This document shows positions 34,601 through 45,300 of a stretch of 64,000 bases of DNA, in pieces. Location of the stretch: assembly GCA_023101885.1 (NCBI GenBank), contig JALPQD010000143.1, forward strand, positions 1,736,001 to 1,800,000, read 5' to 3'. Both the position numbers and the translations under genes were made by a program. This stretch comes from Typhlomys cinereus (Eukaryota > Chordata > Mammalia > Rodentia > Platacanthomyidae). Below the pieces are notes generated by a model. That model did not search any database and was not told the origin of the DNA. It was given only the letters and a program-made list of their open reading frames with translations. Numbering within the stretch: the stretch's first letter is position 1; each line of letters opens with the position of its first letter.

Positions 34601-35530
34601 ATATCTGTCTATCAACCCTCAGCTATGAGTGGAGCCCCATGAGCTGCTCCCCAATGGCCACGCCCAACCTTGTGAAGATCTTTTGCAGGTAGCCATAGCT
34701 ACTGTGACTTCAAGCATGAGGCAGCATGTCATGCCCAGAGATCAGCATGGCTCCACCTTTTTCCTCTGGCTCTTAACATTTTTCTGCCCCTTCTTCTGTG
34801 TTGCTCTCTGAGCCTTGGAGGGGGTAGTATAGATATTCGTTTATGGCTGGGCATTTAATAACTGCTTCTCCTAAATGTTTTGGTTAATTGTGCATCTCTG
34901 CCATCACCACTGACCAATACAAAAAGAAGTTTTTCTGACCAAGGTACAATATGGGTGTAAACATAGTCACTTAGAAGTGACTATAATAGGCACATTGAAT
35001 CCATTCAGTAAAATAACAATAGTAACTTCCCCACTAGGACTTTTAACCTCCCAAGCCATGAGATTTTGTCCAGGTTTACAGTACTAACAGTGAATTTCCT
35101 TCTTGGAGTCAGCAACAAATTCAGTCACAAAACTATTGGTTGCCTCCATAACAGACTTGGCATTATTGCACAAATGGGCTCATCTTGTCTGGCTAGACAA
35201 TGCTGTAGCACACAAGCTTCACAGCTGAGCACGACTGCTCACTATTGTTGACAATTCTCCTCGACAGCCTTCACATCACCTTCTGACACTCTGAAGGGTA
35301 GCACCAGCTCGGTTCCAGTTTGAGGACTCTATGCACAGAAACCAAGGTGTTAGCATCTTTAGCAATAGAGCGTTGCCCAGTAGTTCTGGTGGGCGGCCAA
35401 CCACAGCAACTATTGCCTTTCTGTTCCCTATTCATGAAGTATTGCTCTGTGAACTACTTATGAGGCTGATGGCTAGCAATTTTATTATGAAATTCTATTC
35501 TCGCTTTGCAGAACCAATGTGAGTACAAAA
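34600..35530 (+). mobile_element. Lx-type L1 3' UTR
   Basis: A long run matches Lx-class rodent L1 3' UTRs in order: TGAGCTGCTCCCCAATGG, GCAGCATGTCATGCCCAGAG, CTCTGAGCCTTGGAGGGGGT, TTTCTGACCAAGGTACAATA, CAAATGGGCTCATCTTGTCT, CACAGCTGAGCACGACTGCT and CAGTAGTTCTGGTGGGCGGC. About 930 bp without ORF2, so 5'-truncated. It is on the opposite strand to the long L1 at 57.5 kb and from a different, older lineage. Confidence 0.75.
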
Positions 35531-35619
35531 TTGACTAATGAAGGTGGAAAACCCTTTCACAGAAGGGTTTCCACTGCTCTTAGTTCTATTGTAACATTTC
35601 ATCTGGTATCATCTTTCTT

Positions 35620-36022
35620 CTTCTACAAGAGGGGCTTTCTCTAACATTTCTTATAGTAGAAGTGTGATTATTTCTTCCTAGTTTGCATGTCAAAAAATCC
35701 CACTTTTATTTTATTTTATTTCCTAAGAGGTATTTTCACTGGGTCCCAGCTGACAAATTCTTTTCTTCTCATCACTTTATATGGCTCCATGGTCTTCTTA
35801 GTTTATTATTTCTCAAATGATGACTGCTTTTACTTTAATCTTACGCCCTTAGACAAGTGGCATAGAACTGCTTTTTTTTTCTAGATATTTTAAGAGAGAA
35901 AAGAACTTGTCCTGTTTTAAGCAACTTTATCACGATGCATCTTTGTATAATCTTCCTGTTTTATGTGTTTGGGGTTTATTGAGCTTATTGTATCCATAAG
36001 TTTTTTAAAACTTTATTTAGTG

Positions 36023-36059
<37 letters not shown>

Positions 36060-37470
36060 CAGAGGGCACTGTGTGTCCCTAGGAAGGACCAAAGGTGACT
36101 TCAGGAATCATCCTGGATTGCTTCTACTTCCTTTTTGCTTCTCTATGCGATTTTCCAGGCTCTTCCCACCAGAGCTGGAAGTTCAGGCTGCTACTATTTC
36201 CATCTGGAGTTTTTATATGGGATCCAGGATCCAAACTTAATACCTTCTACTTAAGGCAGAGTCTTAATCCCTGAACCATATCTGAAACCCTGGATCTATA
36301 GTTTTATAGTTTATGTTAGATTGGGGAGAAAAGGAGTCCTTATATCCTGTAGCCTACTTTTTCTTTCTTTGGCAAGTCGAAGTTGCATATGTATTAGGTC
36401 GCTTGAAGTCGTCTATAGCTTACTGATATTCACTTCATTTTACAAAACTGATTTTTTTTCCCTGAGTTTCCCTTTCTATAATTTTCAATATCATGGCCTT
36501 GAAGATTCATTCTGCCAAGTTTACTCTGTTATTAATCCAATCAAGTCTTTTTCTCATCTCACACACCACAGTTTTCATCTCCAAATGTTCAATGTAGTAT
36601 ATTCCATGGCCCTACTTTTACCTTTGAGTACATAAAAAATCATTATAAAATTATTTTAATGCCTTTGTCAATAGTTCTATCATTTGTATAAACTCTGTTT
36701 TAATTTTTCTCCTCACAAGTGGTCATATTTTAATGCTTCCTTGCACACCTGGAGTGCTTTGATTGTATGTTAAGTGGTACAAGTTTCTCTTAGTTGGTTG
36801 TTGGATGATTTGTATTCCCATAAATATTAAATACTTGAGCTTTGTTTTAAGATTCAATCTAGTCTTTTCAGGTCTGGCTGCTGATATTTGCTGGTTAAGG
36901 TATGATCTTTTTTTAGTGGAGAGCTAATTGTTCCTATTACTGAAGTGAATCCATTCTAAGCATTCTGCCCAACAACCCATAAATTACAGTGTTTTCTAGT
37001 CTGGCTAGAGTAAATAGATACTATTTATAGCACCATGTAAGTGAAAGGCATGCTTTCTAGTCCTGTCAGATGGTCTCAGATGGTCTTTGACCTAATTGTG
37101 GATAGTTTTCTTCCCATCTGTCCAGCAATCAGAACTTGCTTTATCACTCAAGAGGACTGAGCAGACCTTTGGGGTTCTTTCTCAAGTACTGTGTTCTGCC
37201 ACAACTCTCTTTCTTCTGGGGTCTCCCCAGACTCATAGCTCTCTGAATATTCAATTCAGGGAATTTACCAGTTAAACCTTGAGCTCTTCTATTCTAAGCC
37301 ATGGCCACAATTCCTCTTTAGGCAGTTAGTAGGAATGGTCATAGAGCACACATCATTTATTTCCTGTCTTTCAGGGATCATAAGCCTTTGTTTCAAATAT
37401 TTTGTCTGCTTTACTTAGCTTCATGTGCAAAGGTATTTTGACAAGTTACTCTACATTGGCAGAAAACAGA
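35620..37470 (-). mobile_element. Ancient L1M-type LINE, antisense, split by a SINE
   Basis: CAAGAGGGGCTTTCTCTAAC, TATATGGCTCCATGGTCTTC, GGGGTTTATTGAGCTTATTG, then after the SINE TGTATTAGGTCGCTTGAAGT, GCCTTTGTCAATAGTTCTAT, CAAGTGGTCATATTTTAATG, TAAATACTTGAGCTTTGTTT and CAGGGATCATAAGCCTTTGT follow the remembered antisense 5' region of old mammalian L1M/HAL1-class elements. With the 280-bp SINE removed the two halves join smoothly. Confidence 0.7.
36001..36292 (-). mobile_element. CA-tailed tRNA-type SINE, antisense
   Basis: (TG)n tail, AGAGGGCACTGTGTGTCCCT, GGTGACTTCAGGAATCATCC, TGGATTGCTTCTACTTCCTT, CCACCAGAGCTGGAAGTTCA, GGGATCCAGGATCCAAACTT, and a reversed tRNA-like head ending CTGAACCATATCTGAAACCC. 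Full length. Diverged target-site copies ATCCATAAGTTTT (left) and ATCTATAGTTTT (right) flank it. Confidence 0.85.
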
Positions 37471-37810
37471 AGGTTTTCTTTTCTCTTTCTCTCTCTTTCA
37501 GTCATTCAAAATGCCCTAATTCTAGATGTGTGAAACAACTTTGGAATAGGACTGCCAACAAAGAGATGCAGATGTGAAGCCCCCAAAGTAGAGCAGGGTT
37601 TATCCTGGTTTACAGGACACTGACCAAACACACCAAGACTTGGTTCAGCTGATTCTAACTACTGCAACGACAGGAGCATGCTGGTGTTTCTTTGTTGCAC
37701 CTTCCTTTATCTGTAGTTGTAGTTGTTGTTTTACACTTTCCTTCTTGATCTCAGACTATTTCTTTTGACTTCAGAGAAATAATGTTCCTTCACAAATGCG
37801 TTCTAATATT
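37471..37810. other. Unclassified DNA
   Basis: CT-rich start, then nothing recognised. Confidence 0.4.
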
Positions 37811-37814
37811 ACAG

Positions 37815-37990
37815 TCCTTGAAATTGAACCATGGGCCTTGTGTATGTATGCTCAGCTATGTCCTGAGCCCTCTATTTATATTTTGAGACACATTCTTATA
37901 AATTTTCCCAGGTTGTCCTTCAACTTGTAGTCCTTCTACCTCAGTTTCCTGAGCTGGGGTTACAGGCCTGCACCTTTAGGTTCCTATGCA
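37815..37990 (-). mobile_element. B4-type SINE (ID + B1 fusion), antisense
   Basis: An ID-like antisense part (AATTGAACCATGGGCCTTGT, GCTCAGCTATGTCCTGAGCC) is joined to a B1-like antisense part (TATTTTGAGACACATTCTTA, TTTTCCCAGGTTGTCCTTCA, CCTCAGTTTCCTGAGCTGGG, GTTACAGGCCTGCACC). This composite is the B4 arrangement. Confidence 0.75.
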
Positions 37991-38204
37991 GATCTTGAAA
38001 GAATTACTTCTCTCACATTTTTATAAGTAAAAAATAAATATTTAAAAGATTCCATCTGGTTCCTTTTCAACTTTTACAATAAAGTACAGGCCATGTCTCC
38101 TATACTTCTTCTAATTTTTAATGTTTAACTGAGAAAAATTGGCATATAATGGAAGGTTAGAAGAATTCAATATAGAAAACACATGCTGAAATTTCTTTAT
38201 GGAG

Positions 38205-38440
38205 TCAGTGGAAAGGATACTTAAGGCTGCATGGACTGTTAATACAGACGCTGGGTCAATCCCAAGCTGGCTACACAAGTTGTAGGAGTTTCGATCTTGC
38301 TAATCGTTAACTTGTTTATCTGTAAATCAGCAAAGTCATTTCATAGAATTGGTGTGAGAATCATAGACGACGTTCGTGAAATGCTGCACACAGGCCCCGA
38401 GCCCAGTGACAGGATGCATGTCAGATTGTTTAGTGGATAT
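38205..38440 (+). repeat. MIR SINE relic
   Basis: TGCATGGACTGTTAATACAG, GGCTACACAAGTTGTAGGAG, TTTATCTGTAAATCAGCAAA, GAATTGGTGTGAGAATCATA and GTGAAATGCTGCACACAGGC track the MIR consensus. It retains several CpGs. Confidence 0.65.
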
Positions 38441-38774
38441 GGAGTTCATTGTTAGTGATTCCTGGGTGTGAGGGTCACTTCCCAGAATTGGGGAAGTTAT
38501 AAGGTAGGATAATGCAGGTGAAGAGCATGTGTCTAAATTATCTGTAATAAACACTGACTGATTAATCCATGCCTTTGCCAACCCATAAAACCTCTGTGGG
38601 GTTCTTGAGGAAAATTAAAACACTTGGGGGTCAATGGAGACAGTTGATATTTTAATCTTTCTTCAACAAAGTCTTCCTTTCTTCTAAATCAGTGGTATTT
38701 CTCCTCTGAGCCACAACACACTTATTCAAGAACTGTCAACATGAGCACCCCCGTGTTCATCAGACCTAATTAAT

Positions 38775-38870
38775 TTTTGCATTATTATTTTTTAAATATT
38801 TTATGTAATTTCAATACAAATTGATACAATAAAAACAAAGCATGCATACAGCATTTTGCATTATTATTTT
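38775..38870. mobile_element. 62-bp insert between perfect 17-bp direct repeats
   Basis: TTTTGCATTATTATTTT occurs at 38775-38791 and again at 38854-38870. The 62 bases between begin with T/A-rich sequence and end GCATACAGCA. The arrangement looks like a target-site duplication around a very short retro-insert, tail first, so copied on the minus strand. Confidence 0.7.
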
Positions 38871-38879
38871 ATCAGGTCT

Positions 38880-39525
38880 CACATTTTGGCATTAAATAAT
38901 GAGATAAATCAACTAGAAAACAGCGTGAGTATACCAATAAAGACAAATACTATCTGAACTTTCTCATATTATTCTGTTATACTGTCTCCTGATAGAAGTG
39001 GTTAGAAAGAAACAAAAATACCTCTTTAAATGATCCCTACCATAAATATTTAAATTTTGATGCTCCTCATGCTAGAAAAAAGGGAGAAAGAAAATCTAGT
39101 AAAGGAAAATGCATGCTGCCTTTAGTGGTGATATAGAAATAAACAATCGTAATAGCAATAATGCACTGCATAGTGCAGAGAGAAATAAAATTGATAAAGG
39201 ATCCTCAAGTAAAAGTCCCTCAAGAAAACCTTTCTTACTGCATATAAAACAACGGTTCTGGAACAGTTAGAAATCTTCTTTTATTTAATCCCATGCTGAC
39301 TATCCTCAAGAATTGTCAAGAATATGAAAACGCAGGGTATAACATTTTTTCACCATAAAGAAAAATCCAAAGATACTAGTTACCAACTTAAAAAGAAATC
39401 TAATTCTAAGTTTTAAGATTAATTATTTTCTTCCAAAATAGCATCTGACAGCAACACCAACTTTCATCCAAAAATTTTTAGGTTACTTCATTATATCAAA
39501 AGCCATCTTTCTGTGTATTGTTCTT
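38880..39525. other. Unique AT-rich DNA
   Basis: Nothing recognised. Confidence 0.45.
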
Positions 39526-39529
39526 TTTT

Positions 39530-39830
39530 AATTTTACCATTTCACTTTTTACTAAATATTATTTTTATTCTTTCACACTTCTATATGATAAATTTTTGTA
39601 ATTTCACTTCTTACTAACCAATCCTATTTCCCTTTCTGTCCCACTTCATATTTTTTTCTTCCATCCAGTCTCCCTTCCTACCTCCATGTCTTTTTGAGTA
39701 TGTGGTCTACTGAATTTCATCTGGGATGCCTGTGTATTTTTTCAGTGTTGGTTTTCTGCCCCGGGAGTGACTATGAGATTTGTTGGAGATCCAGTGGTCA
39801 AAGGCTACATCATTTGAATGAGCTCTGTGG
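39530..39830 (-). mobile_element. Rodent L1 3' UTR fragment, antisense
   Basis: T/A-rich start, then CCTATTTCCCTTTCTGTCCC, CAGTCTCCCTTCCTACCTCC, CATGTCTTTTTGAGTATGTG and CATTTGAATGAGCTCTGTGG. The pyrimidine tract plus CCATGTCTTTTT is typical of antisense rodent L1 3' ends. Confidence 0.55.
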
Positions 39831-39867
39831 GTGGATTCTTTTTCTTTCTTTCTTGTTTCTTTTTTTA

Positions 39868-40046
39868 TGGGGGGGGTGGGAGGCTGTATAGAGAAGAGGA
39901 CACGAGTGGGTGTGGCTGTAGAATCCAAAGGGTGACATTGGGAATCATCCTGAATTGTTCTTCCATGTTACTCTTGTGCTCTGGGTTTCCAGGCTCTGCC
40001 CTCCAAGGCCACAATTACAAGCCACCACTATATCCATCGGGCATTT
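39868..40046 (-). mobile_element. CA-tailed tRNA-type SINE, antisense, headless
   Basis: GAGAAGAGGACACGAGTGGG, GGTGACATTGGGAATCATCC, TGAATTGTTCTTCCATGTTA and CTCTGCCCTCCAAGGCCACA match the family body. The tail repeat is replaced by a G run and the tRNA-like head is cut off where the next L1 copy begins. Confidence 0.7.
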
Positions 40047-40195
40047 TTTAAGTTATTCTATTTTCCTAGTTTTACAAGCATATCGAATACTCTTTCCCAC
40101 CTCCCTCCATCCCCTTTCTCTTTCCTTTTTCAATCCATCCCACACCCTCTCACCCCTCTGTCTTCGTGGACACCGGGGCTCCCTCTGGCCTATCT
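40047..40195 (-). mobile_element. L1 3' end, lineage B, copy 1 of a tandem pair
   Basis: T-rich start, TTTTACAAGCATATCGAATA, CCACCTCCCTCCATCCCCTT, TCAATCCATCCCACACCCTC and GGGGCTCCCTCTGGCCTATC. Same order as the copies at 15.7 and 54.5-55.0 kb. Confidence 0.65.
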
Positions 40196-40385
40196 ACTCT
40201 TTTACTATTATTATAAATTTTTCCACTTTTACAAGCATATTGAATATTTACCCCTGCTTCCCTCTATCATCTCTCCCTCCTATCCCTTCATCAATCCCAC
40301 CCTCCTGTCTCTGCTTCTATGGATTCTACTCCTATGGATGCTCAGGCCTCTGTGACACACCAGGTTGCCTCTCCTTGAGTCACCC
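40196..40385 (-). mobile_element. L1 3' end, lineage B, copy 2 of a tandem pair
   Basis: Begins directly after copy 1 with TCTTTTACTATTATTATAAA, then TTTTACAAGCATATTGAATA, ATCATCTCTCCCTCCTATCC, TTCATCAATCCCACCCTCCT and GCTCAGGCCTCTGTGACACA. Confidence 0.65.
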
Positions 40386-41110
40386 CACTTATTTTCCTTC
40401 ACTTATCCAGCATCGATCCCCAAGTTTTCCACTGCCTACAGTTCAGGAGACAAAGATTTTAACCCAGACCCATCTTCCCAGTCCTGTGGGAGGATTCTGA
40501 TGGACATCCAAACAATGAACAACTATCCTCAAGTTTCTAATTCTCCTATAGGAGGAAAAACAGCTATCACCCCAGAATTTGGGCCCCATTATTTATTTGC
40601 ATCTTGATTTCAAAAGATCCATGTTTAAGAAGGACAACTTTCCCACATAAAAGTCCAAGAAAAGAAACAATCTCTCTGGGTTGTAGAAGCACTGAACCAA
40701 CAGGAAGTAGATAGAGGGTCCTGGACAAACACAACCAGAAATCAGAAGGCAAAGCGGTCCCCAGCCTCTGGATGTCCTAAAGCAAAAACTGAACACCAAC
40801 GTCAGAGTGAAGGTGAAGCTGAGGAGGACAAGTCAGGTGGGACAGCCCATATTCAGGTATTAAAATTATGATTGAAAAGAATCCCTGAATGAGGAAGAAG
40901 CGAAGAAGTAGCATGAAGCTACTCTTCTCCATGGTATATTGCCCACTGGCATATCATCCTTATTCCATCAAGTGCCCTGAAACAATGTCATTATCAGTAA
41001 CCCAGATGGAACTTAGTAAGCTACACACAGAGAAGGATATAAGTGCCAGAGGGAGGCTGGTGAAGAAGAAGGTTTATAATGAGAGAAAGTTCTCATTATT
41101 TGTGCTTTCA
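40386..41110. other. Unclassified DNA, possibly more L1 3' UTR
   Basis: No gene recognised. A 181-codon open frame (39955-40497, plus) covers the two L1 3' ends in antisense and is an artefact of their stop-poor pyrimidine tracts. Confidence 0.4.
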
Positions 41111-41123
41111 AGAATTAAATGCA

Positions 41124-41338
41124 GGGGCTGGAGAGGTGGCTCAGGGGTTAAGCCTCTGCAGGGCGGAGCCTGTGAATCCGGGGGCAGAGTAAACAAGGAG
41201 GATGTGGAAGCGTCCATGGTGGTTCCCGAATTCGTCTGTGGTTCTACACACACACAGACACACACACACACACACACACGTGCGTGCACATACATACGCA
41301 CACACGCACAATTAAATAAATAATAAAAAAATTTAAAA
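41124..41338 (+). mobile_element. CA-tailed SINE, internally deleted, with perfect TSD
   Basis: Head GGGGCTGGAGAGGTGGCTCA and GGGGTTAAGCCTCTG join directly to body CAGGGCGGAGCCTGTGAATC, AGGAGGATGTGGAAGCGTCC, then a (CA)n tail and an A-rich end. Compared with the copy at 51.26 kb about 95 bases, including the B-box region, are missing. Perfect 11-base target-site duplication AATTAAATGCA at 41113-41123 and 41339-41349. Confidence 0.88.
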
Positions 41339-41529
41339 AATTAAATGCAAGTTTTGTTTCAATATCCTGGTGTATGTTCACTTTCACCATGTGTGTCTAC
41401 AAGCACACACTCAGTGTTCACACAGTTATGCTAACTCAGGTAGAAGCAACTCCAAAGAAGGGATTCAAATGAATTCTTCAATCTTTGTTTCAGCAGACAG
41501 TTCCTCCTGTATGCTATTGGAAAATAAAT

Positions 41530-41593
<64 letters not shown>

Positions 41594-41829
41594 TGTCAGC
41601 GGGCACTGTGTGTCCCTGTCGAGGACCAGGGGTGACTTCTAAAATCGTCCTGGATTGCTTTTACCGCCTTCTTGCTTTGCTCTGGGATTTTGCAGACTCT
41701 GCCCACTAGGGTAAGAAATGCAGGCCCCGCCATTTCTATCTAGCACTTTTACATGAGACCTGGGATCCAAACTCAGGACCTTCTGCTTACGAGACATAGT
41801 CTTAACCACTGAGCTGTCTCTTCAGCTCT
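41530..41829 (-). mobile_element. CA-tailed tRNA-type SINE, antisense, full length
   Basis: (AT)n(GT)n tail at 41530-41597, then AGCGGGCACTGTGTGTCCCT, GGGGTGACTTCTAAAATCGT, CCTGGATTGCTTTTACCGCC, GAGACCTGGGATCCAAACTC, AGGACCTTCTGCTTACGAGA and CACTGAGCTGTCTCTTCAGC. The best-preserved full-length copy in the window. Confidence 0.9.
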
Positions 41830-41924
41830 AAATTTGGTTCTTTAAGGCTATTCAGCTATATAGTGAGGAAATTGCATGAAGATCTCATTAGGCAATAGAG
41901 AGAAACAGCTTTGAGGTACATTAG

Positions 41925-42375
41925 AGGTAGCTAGGATGCAATAATTAAATCTCAACTATGTCACTAGGTTTCTGGGTGATCACATAGTCATTAATCTCTC
42001 TGAGTGTTCTTATATACACGCACATTCATATAATATGAATATAACATACATGTGAAAATAAGACATCTACCCCATAACAGCTTTATTGGAGCTAAAAGAA
42101 CAGTAAGTTTTAAATTTTTATTTATTATTACTGTGTATTTGTCTGATGTGCATGTGTGTGTGCATAGCAAAATGTGTGGAGATCAAAGGTCAAGAGGACA
42201 AACTTTGCGGAGTCACTTCTATCCTGCCACTTACATGAGTTCCAGAAATGGAGCTCTAAATTTTGACCTCGGGCAACAAATACCCTTACAAGCTGAGCCA
42301 TTTCACCCACCTGGGTACAGTAAGTTTAAAAGCACCTAGCACTATATTTAGTGCTTAATGAAGTAGTAAGTATTT
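41925..42375 (+). repeat. MIR SINE relic split by a B3
   Basis: GTAGCTAGGATGCAATAATT, CTCAACTATGTCACTAGGTT and GATCACATAGTCATTAATCT, then CTACCCCATAACAGCTTTAT before the SINE and GCACCTAGCACTATATTTAG after it, give the MIR consensus in order on both sides of the insertion. Confidence 0.8.
42111..42316 (-). mobile_element. B3 SINE, antisense, with perfect TSD
   Basis: GATGTGCATGTGTGTGTGCA, GTGTGGAGATCAAAGGTCAA, GAGGACAAACTTTGCGGAGT, CCACTTACATGAGTTCCAGA and AAGCTGAGCCATTTCACCCA match antisense B3. Perfect 11-base duplication ACAGTAAGTTT at 42100-42110 and 42317-42327 brackets it. Confidence 0.9.
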
Positions 42376-45300
42376 TTGTCTGAATTTCATGGATACTAAC
42401 CTGATAGTCAAAATTTAGTTGCTTATTAGTTGAACCCATTTTCTTTTAAATTAAATGCAAAAATCAGCTTTCATTGTGAAAATTCTTTATTAGAAGATCT
42501 CAAATTTTATATAAATATTACTGATGATATTATTTTAAAGCACAGATCCTCTAGGCTATATTCATAGGGACTCTGATCAAAAGTCTATGGTGAGGTATGA
42601 GATTTGGACTTTTAATAAGTCTGGTTCAGAAAACACCTTGAACATTGTTTCCACCTGTGCCTCTGTCTCTCATGCTTGCTCTTCCTCTTCCTTGCTTCAT
42701 GAGTTAACACAAGTGAGGCATTTATTGTTACTTTTATAAGCACAGAAAATCAGTCATTGACCCACCTATACCAGTTCAATATTCCTACAGAAATGAAGCT
42801 CTGGGAGATTGTGACCAATAAACACATTCCTATTGAATGAATGGTAAGTTTTCATTTAATATCGATAAATTCCACTTTGGCCCTTTGATTGTCCTCCCTG
42901 ACCTTTCCCTGAAAGTCAATATTTCTGTCTAGGTCTCTCTTCCTTCCTAAAACAATTAAATTTTCTTCCCATGAGAAGTACTTTCAATATACCTGCCACT
43001 CTATACTTTACCTTTTAAAGAATATTTGACATCCTAACAAAATTATAATAAGTTCTTGTGAAGATAGAAATTTTATTTTCAATGGCATTATAACCCCAAC
43101 AATGGTTAGTTCACACCTTTGTATATAGGATTTTACAGTAGGTCATGCTAACCCTGAAAGCCACCATGTATTCACTGGTCAGTCCACAGAGCTCCCAGAT
43201 CCTTTTGATGGTATTGAGAATCACTGTGAATCTCCCTGTTGCCATTGAAACTCTGGATAGGGTCTTAGCATCAATGGGATTCCTATCTTTTGTTAATGGA
43301 AGCCCATATTTGGGTCTGGACAAGCTTTATTCATGTCTACTTCTTAGTAGAAGGGGAAATAGGATAAAAAGAAGACAAAAATAGAAACTTTCCAAAGCCA
43401 TTGCTAGTCTTCGTGAGTATTACTCTCAGTACGTACCAAGTGCTAGCACTGAGGAGTAGATAAAAACCTGTATTTCCAATAAAGAAAATGCTTCAAACAC
43501 CGAGAAAATGCTTCAATGTTACTGAACACTCAAAGTATAAGAAAAGTACACATAATAAATTTTCCATACCAATAATCAGTAGAGTAAATGTGAAATATAT
43601 ATTGCAAGATTCATTATAAACCAGAGAAAGACGCAAGTGAGCAAGCCTTTATTCTTTTCATATGAATTAAATTCTCTCTTTGCAAAAATCACAAAGACCT
43701 TCTTATTAACGGACACCTCTTGGTACAGAGTAACATTGTGAACAAAAAAAGGAGGGTTTTTTTAATCTTTATTCAGAATGTTCAGTTGGTCATCAAACCG
43801 TCTAAACAAATTTATTAGAAAATTGTCTGGCCAACAAAGTACCTTGTATACCAGGAAAATATAGTCAGAAACTTGAACAAGGTACCTGTCGTATAAAATC
43901 AAAAGTTGCCTTTTTTTGATCCTCTCAAGCCTTTCAAAAGAATAAACTTGCTTGAGAAAAAATATGAGAAGAGTCAAAAGTGTCATAAAAACAGAGTTGT
44001 CCTACATCACACAGCAGTCTTGAAACAGATAAGTAAGTTTCCTAGAAACATCAATCAAGTTGAGTACTCGTGATCTTTTTTACTAAACACTGAGACAATA
44101 ATAGGCATAATGAGAAACAATGCTGAAAACAATAAAGAATTGCTGGTTTCCCCCACACAAACACAATACTTTCAAATGATAGCAATAATTCAGTAAAAGA
44201 TCACAGATATTGGCATTTATACTGAACATCACTTCCTACCAGCCTTTTATTTACTAAATTCCTCCTAAATGAATATCTAGCTGAGGGGAGTAAATTGTAT
44301 GTGAACACCCCTATCAACAAACAAGCTAAATGTATTGGCATGATACCAAATAAATAGAGTAGATAAATATATTAGTCTGGCACAGGATCGCTCATGGTGA
44401 GCTGTTTTATAGGTTTGCAGCAAAGACATAGAAAGCATATTACAGATAAATGCACTGTACTTATTGTCCCATGTGAGAAGATTCATTCTGATTAAACAAA
44501 TAAGAATTTTAGAAAAGGATGTGAGCATACCCTAAATGTATAAATGTAGTTGTCTCTTCTGAAGAATGCAGAATTCGATGTGAGTGTGAAGAATTTAAGA
44601 CTAGCTAAAATAATGAAAACTGAATGCCAAAGAATGAGTCGTGGATTCTCTGTAGAGAAAGACATGGAAATGTTTGCTGATGAATAAATTTAAATTCATT
44701 ATTGAAAATTGAAATAGCACAGCATTTGTTAAAATTCACCCACAACTTTAAGTTTGGGGGTAAACTTTGAGTCCTACTAAGAAAAAGTGCTGATTTGTGA
44801 ATTACTGAGATTTTTAACTCTCACACAACGGTGTCTTCAAAAAAAATCACACTAGAAATTTAACTCTTGTTTGGTTGTTCACATTTTCAGAGAGAAAAAT
44901 CAGACAGAAAGAAAACACTTTTTCCTCAGTTCAGAAAGCTTTTAAATCTTTTTGCCTGAATTTCAGCAAGAGAATTTGGCTAAGTCAATCATGTTGTTTT
45001 ACTTTGTATTAAAATGTACTTTAATGACAAATGGTTGAAATCAGAAGTGACATTTTTTCCTAAGATGCATTGCTAATAAAGTAATGCGCGTTTGCATCCT
45101 GTGTGAAACAGCTGGACCGTGACGAGATCACATTAGCACTAATTAAAATGATATTTTTTGTGCAGTTTTTGCTAACCCAGCTTCATTGGACTCAAAAGGA
45201 TTTTGAAATCCATAATAAAGGCTATTATGTAATCTTACCATGATTCTCTTGAATCAGGCTACTGTCTAATTTCTCTGTAACGATATTTTCTTAAAACTCT

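Noticed and set aside
39955..40500. 181-codon plus-strand open frame rich in S, P and L
   Set aside because: It lies across two antisense L1 3' ends and a SINE. The pyrimidine-rich strand lacks stops, so the length is compositional. No domain is visible.
43111..43323. 70-codon minus-strand frame with protein-like composition
   Set aside because: It opens at a non-ATG codon after a TAA, with no clear acceptor or donor sites and no match I can name.
43762..43986. Minus-strand frame ending just before AATAAA and an A-rich stretch, suggesting a processed transcript end
   Set aside because: No family recognised, the A stretch is short, AATAAA is frequent in AT-rich DNA, and no target-site duplication is evident.
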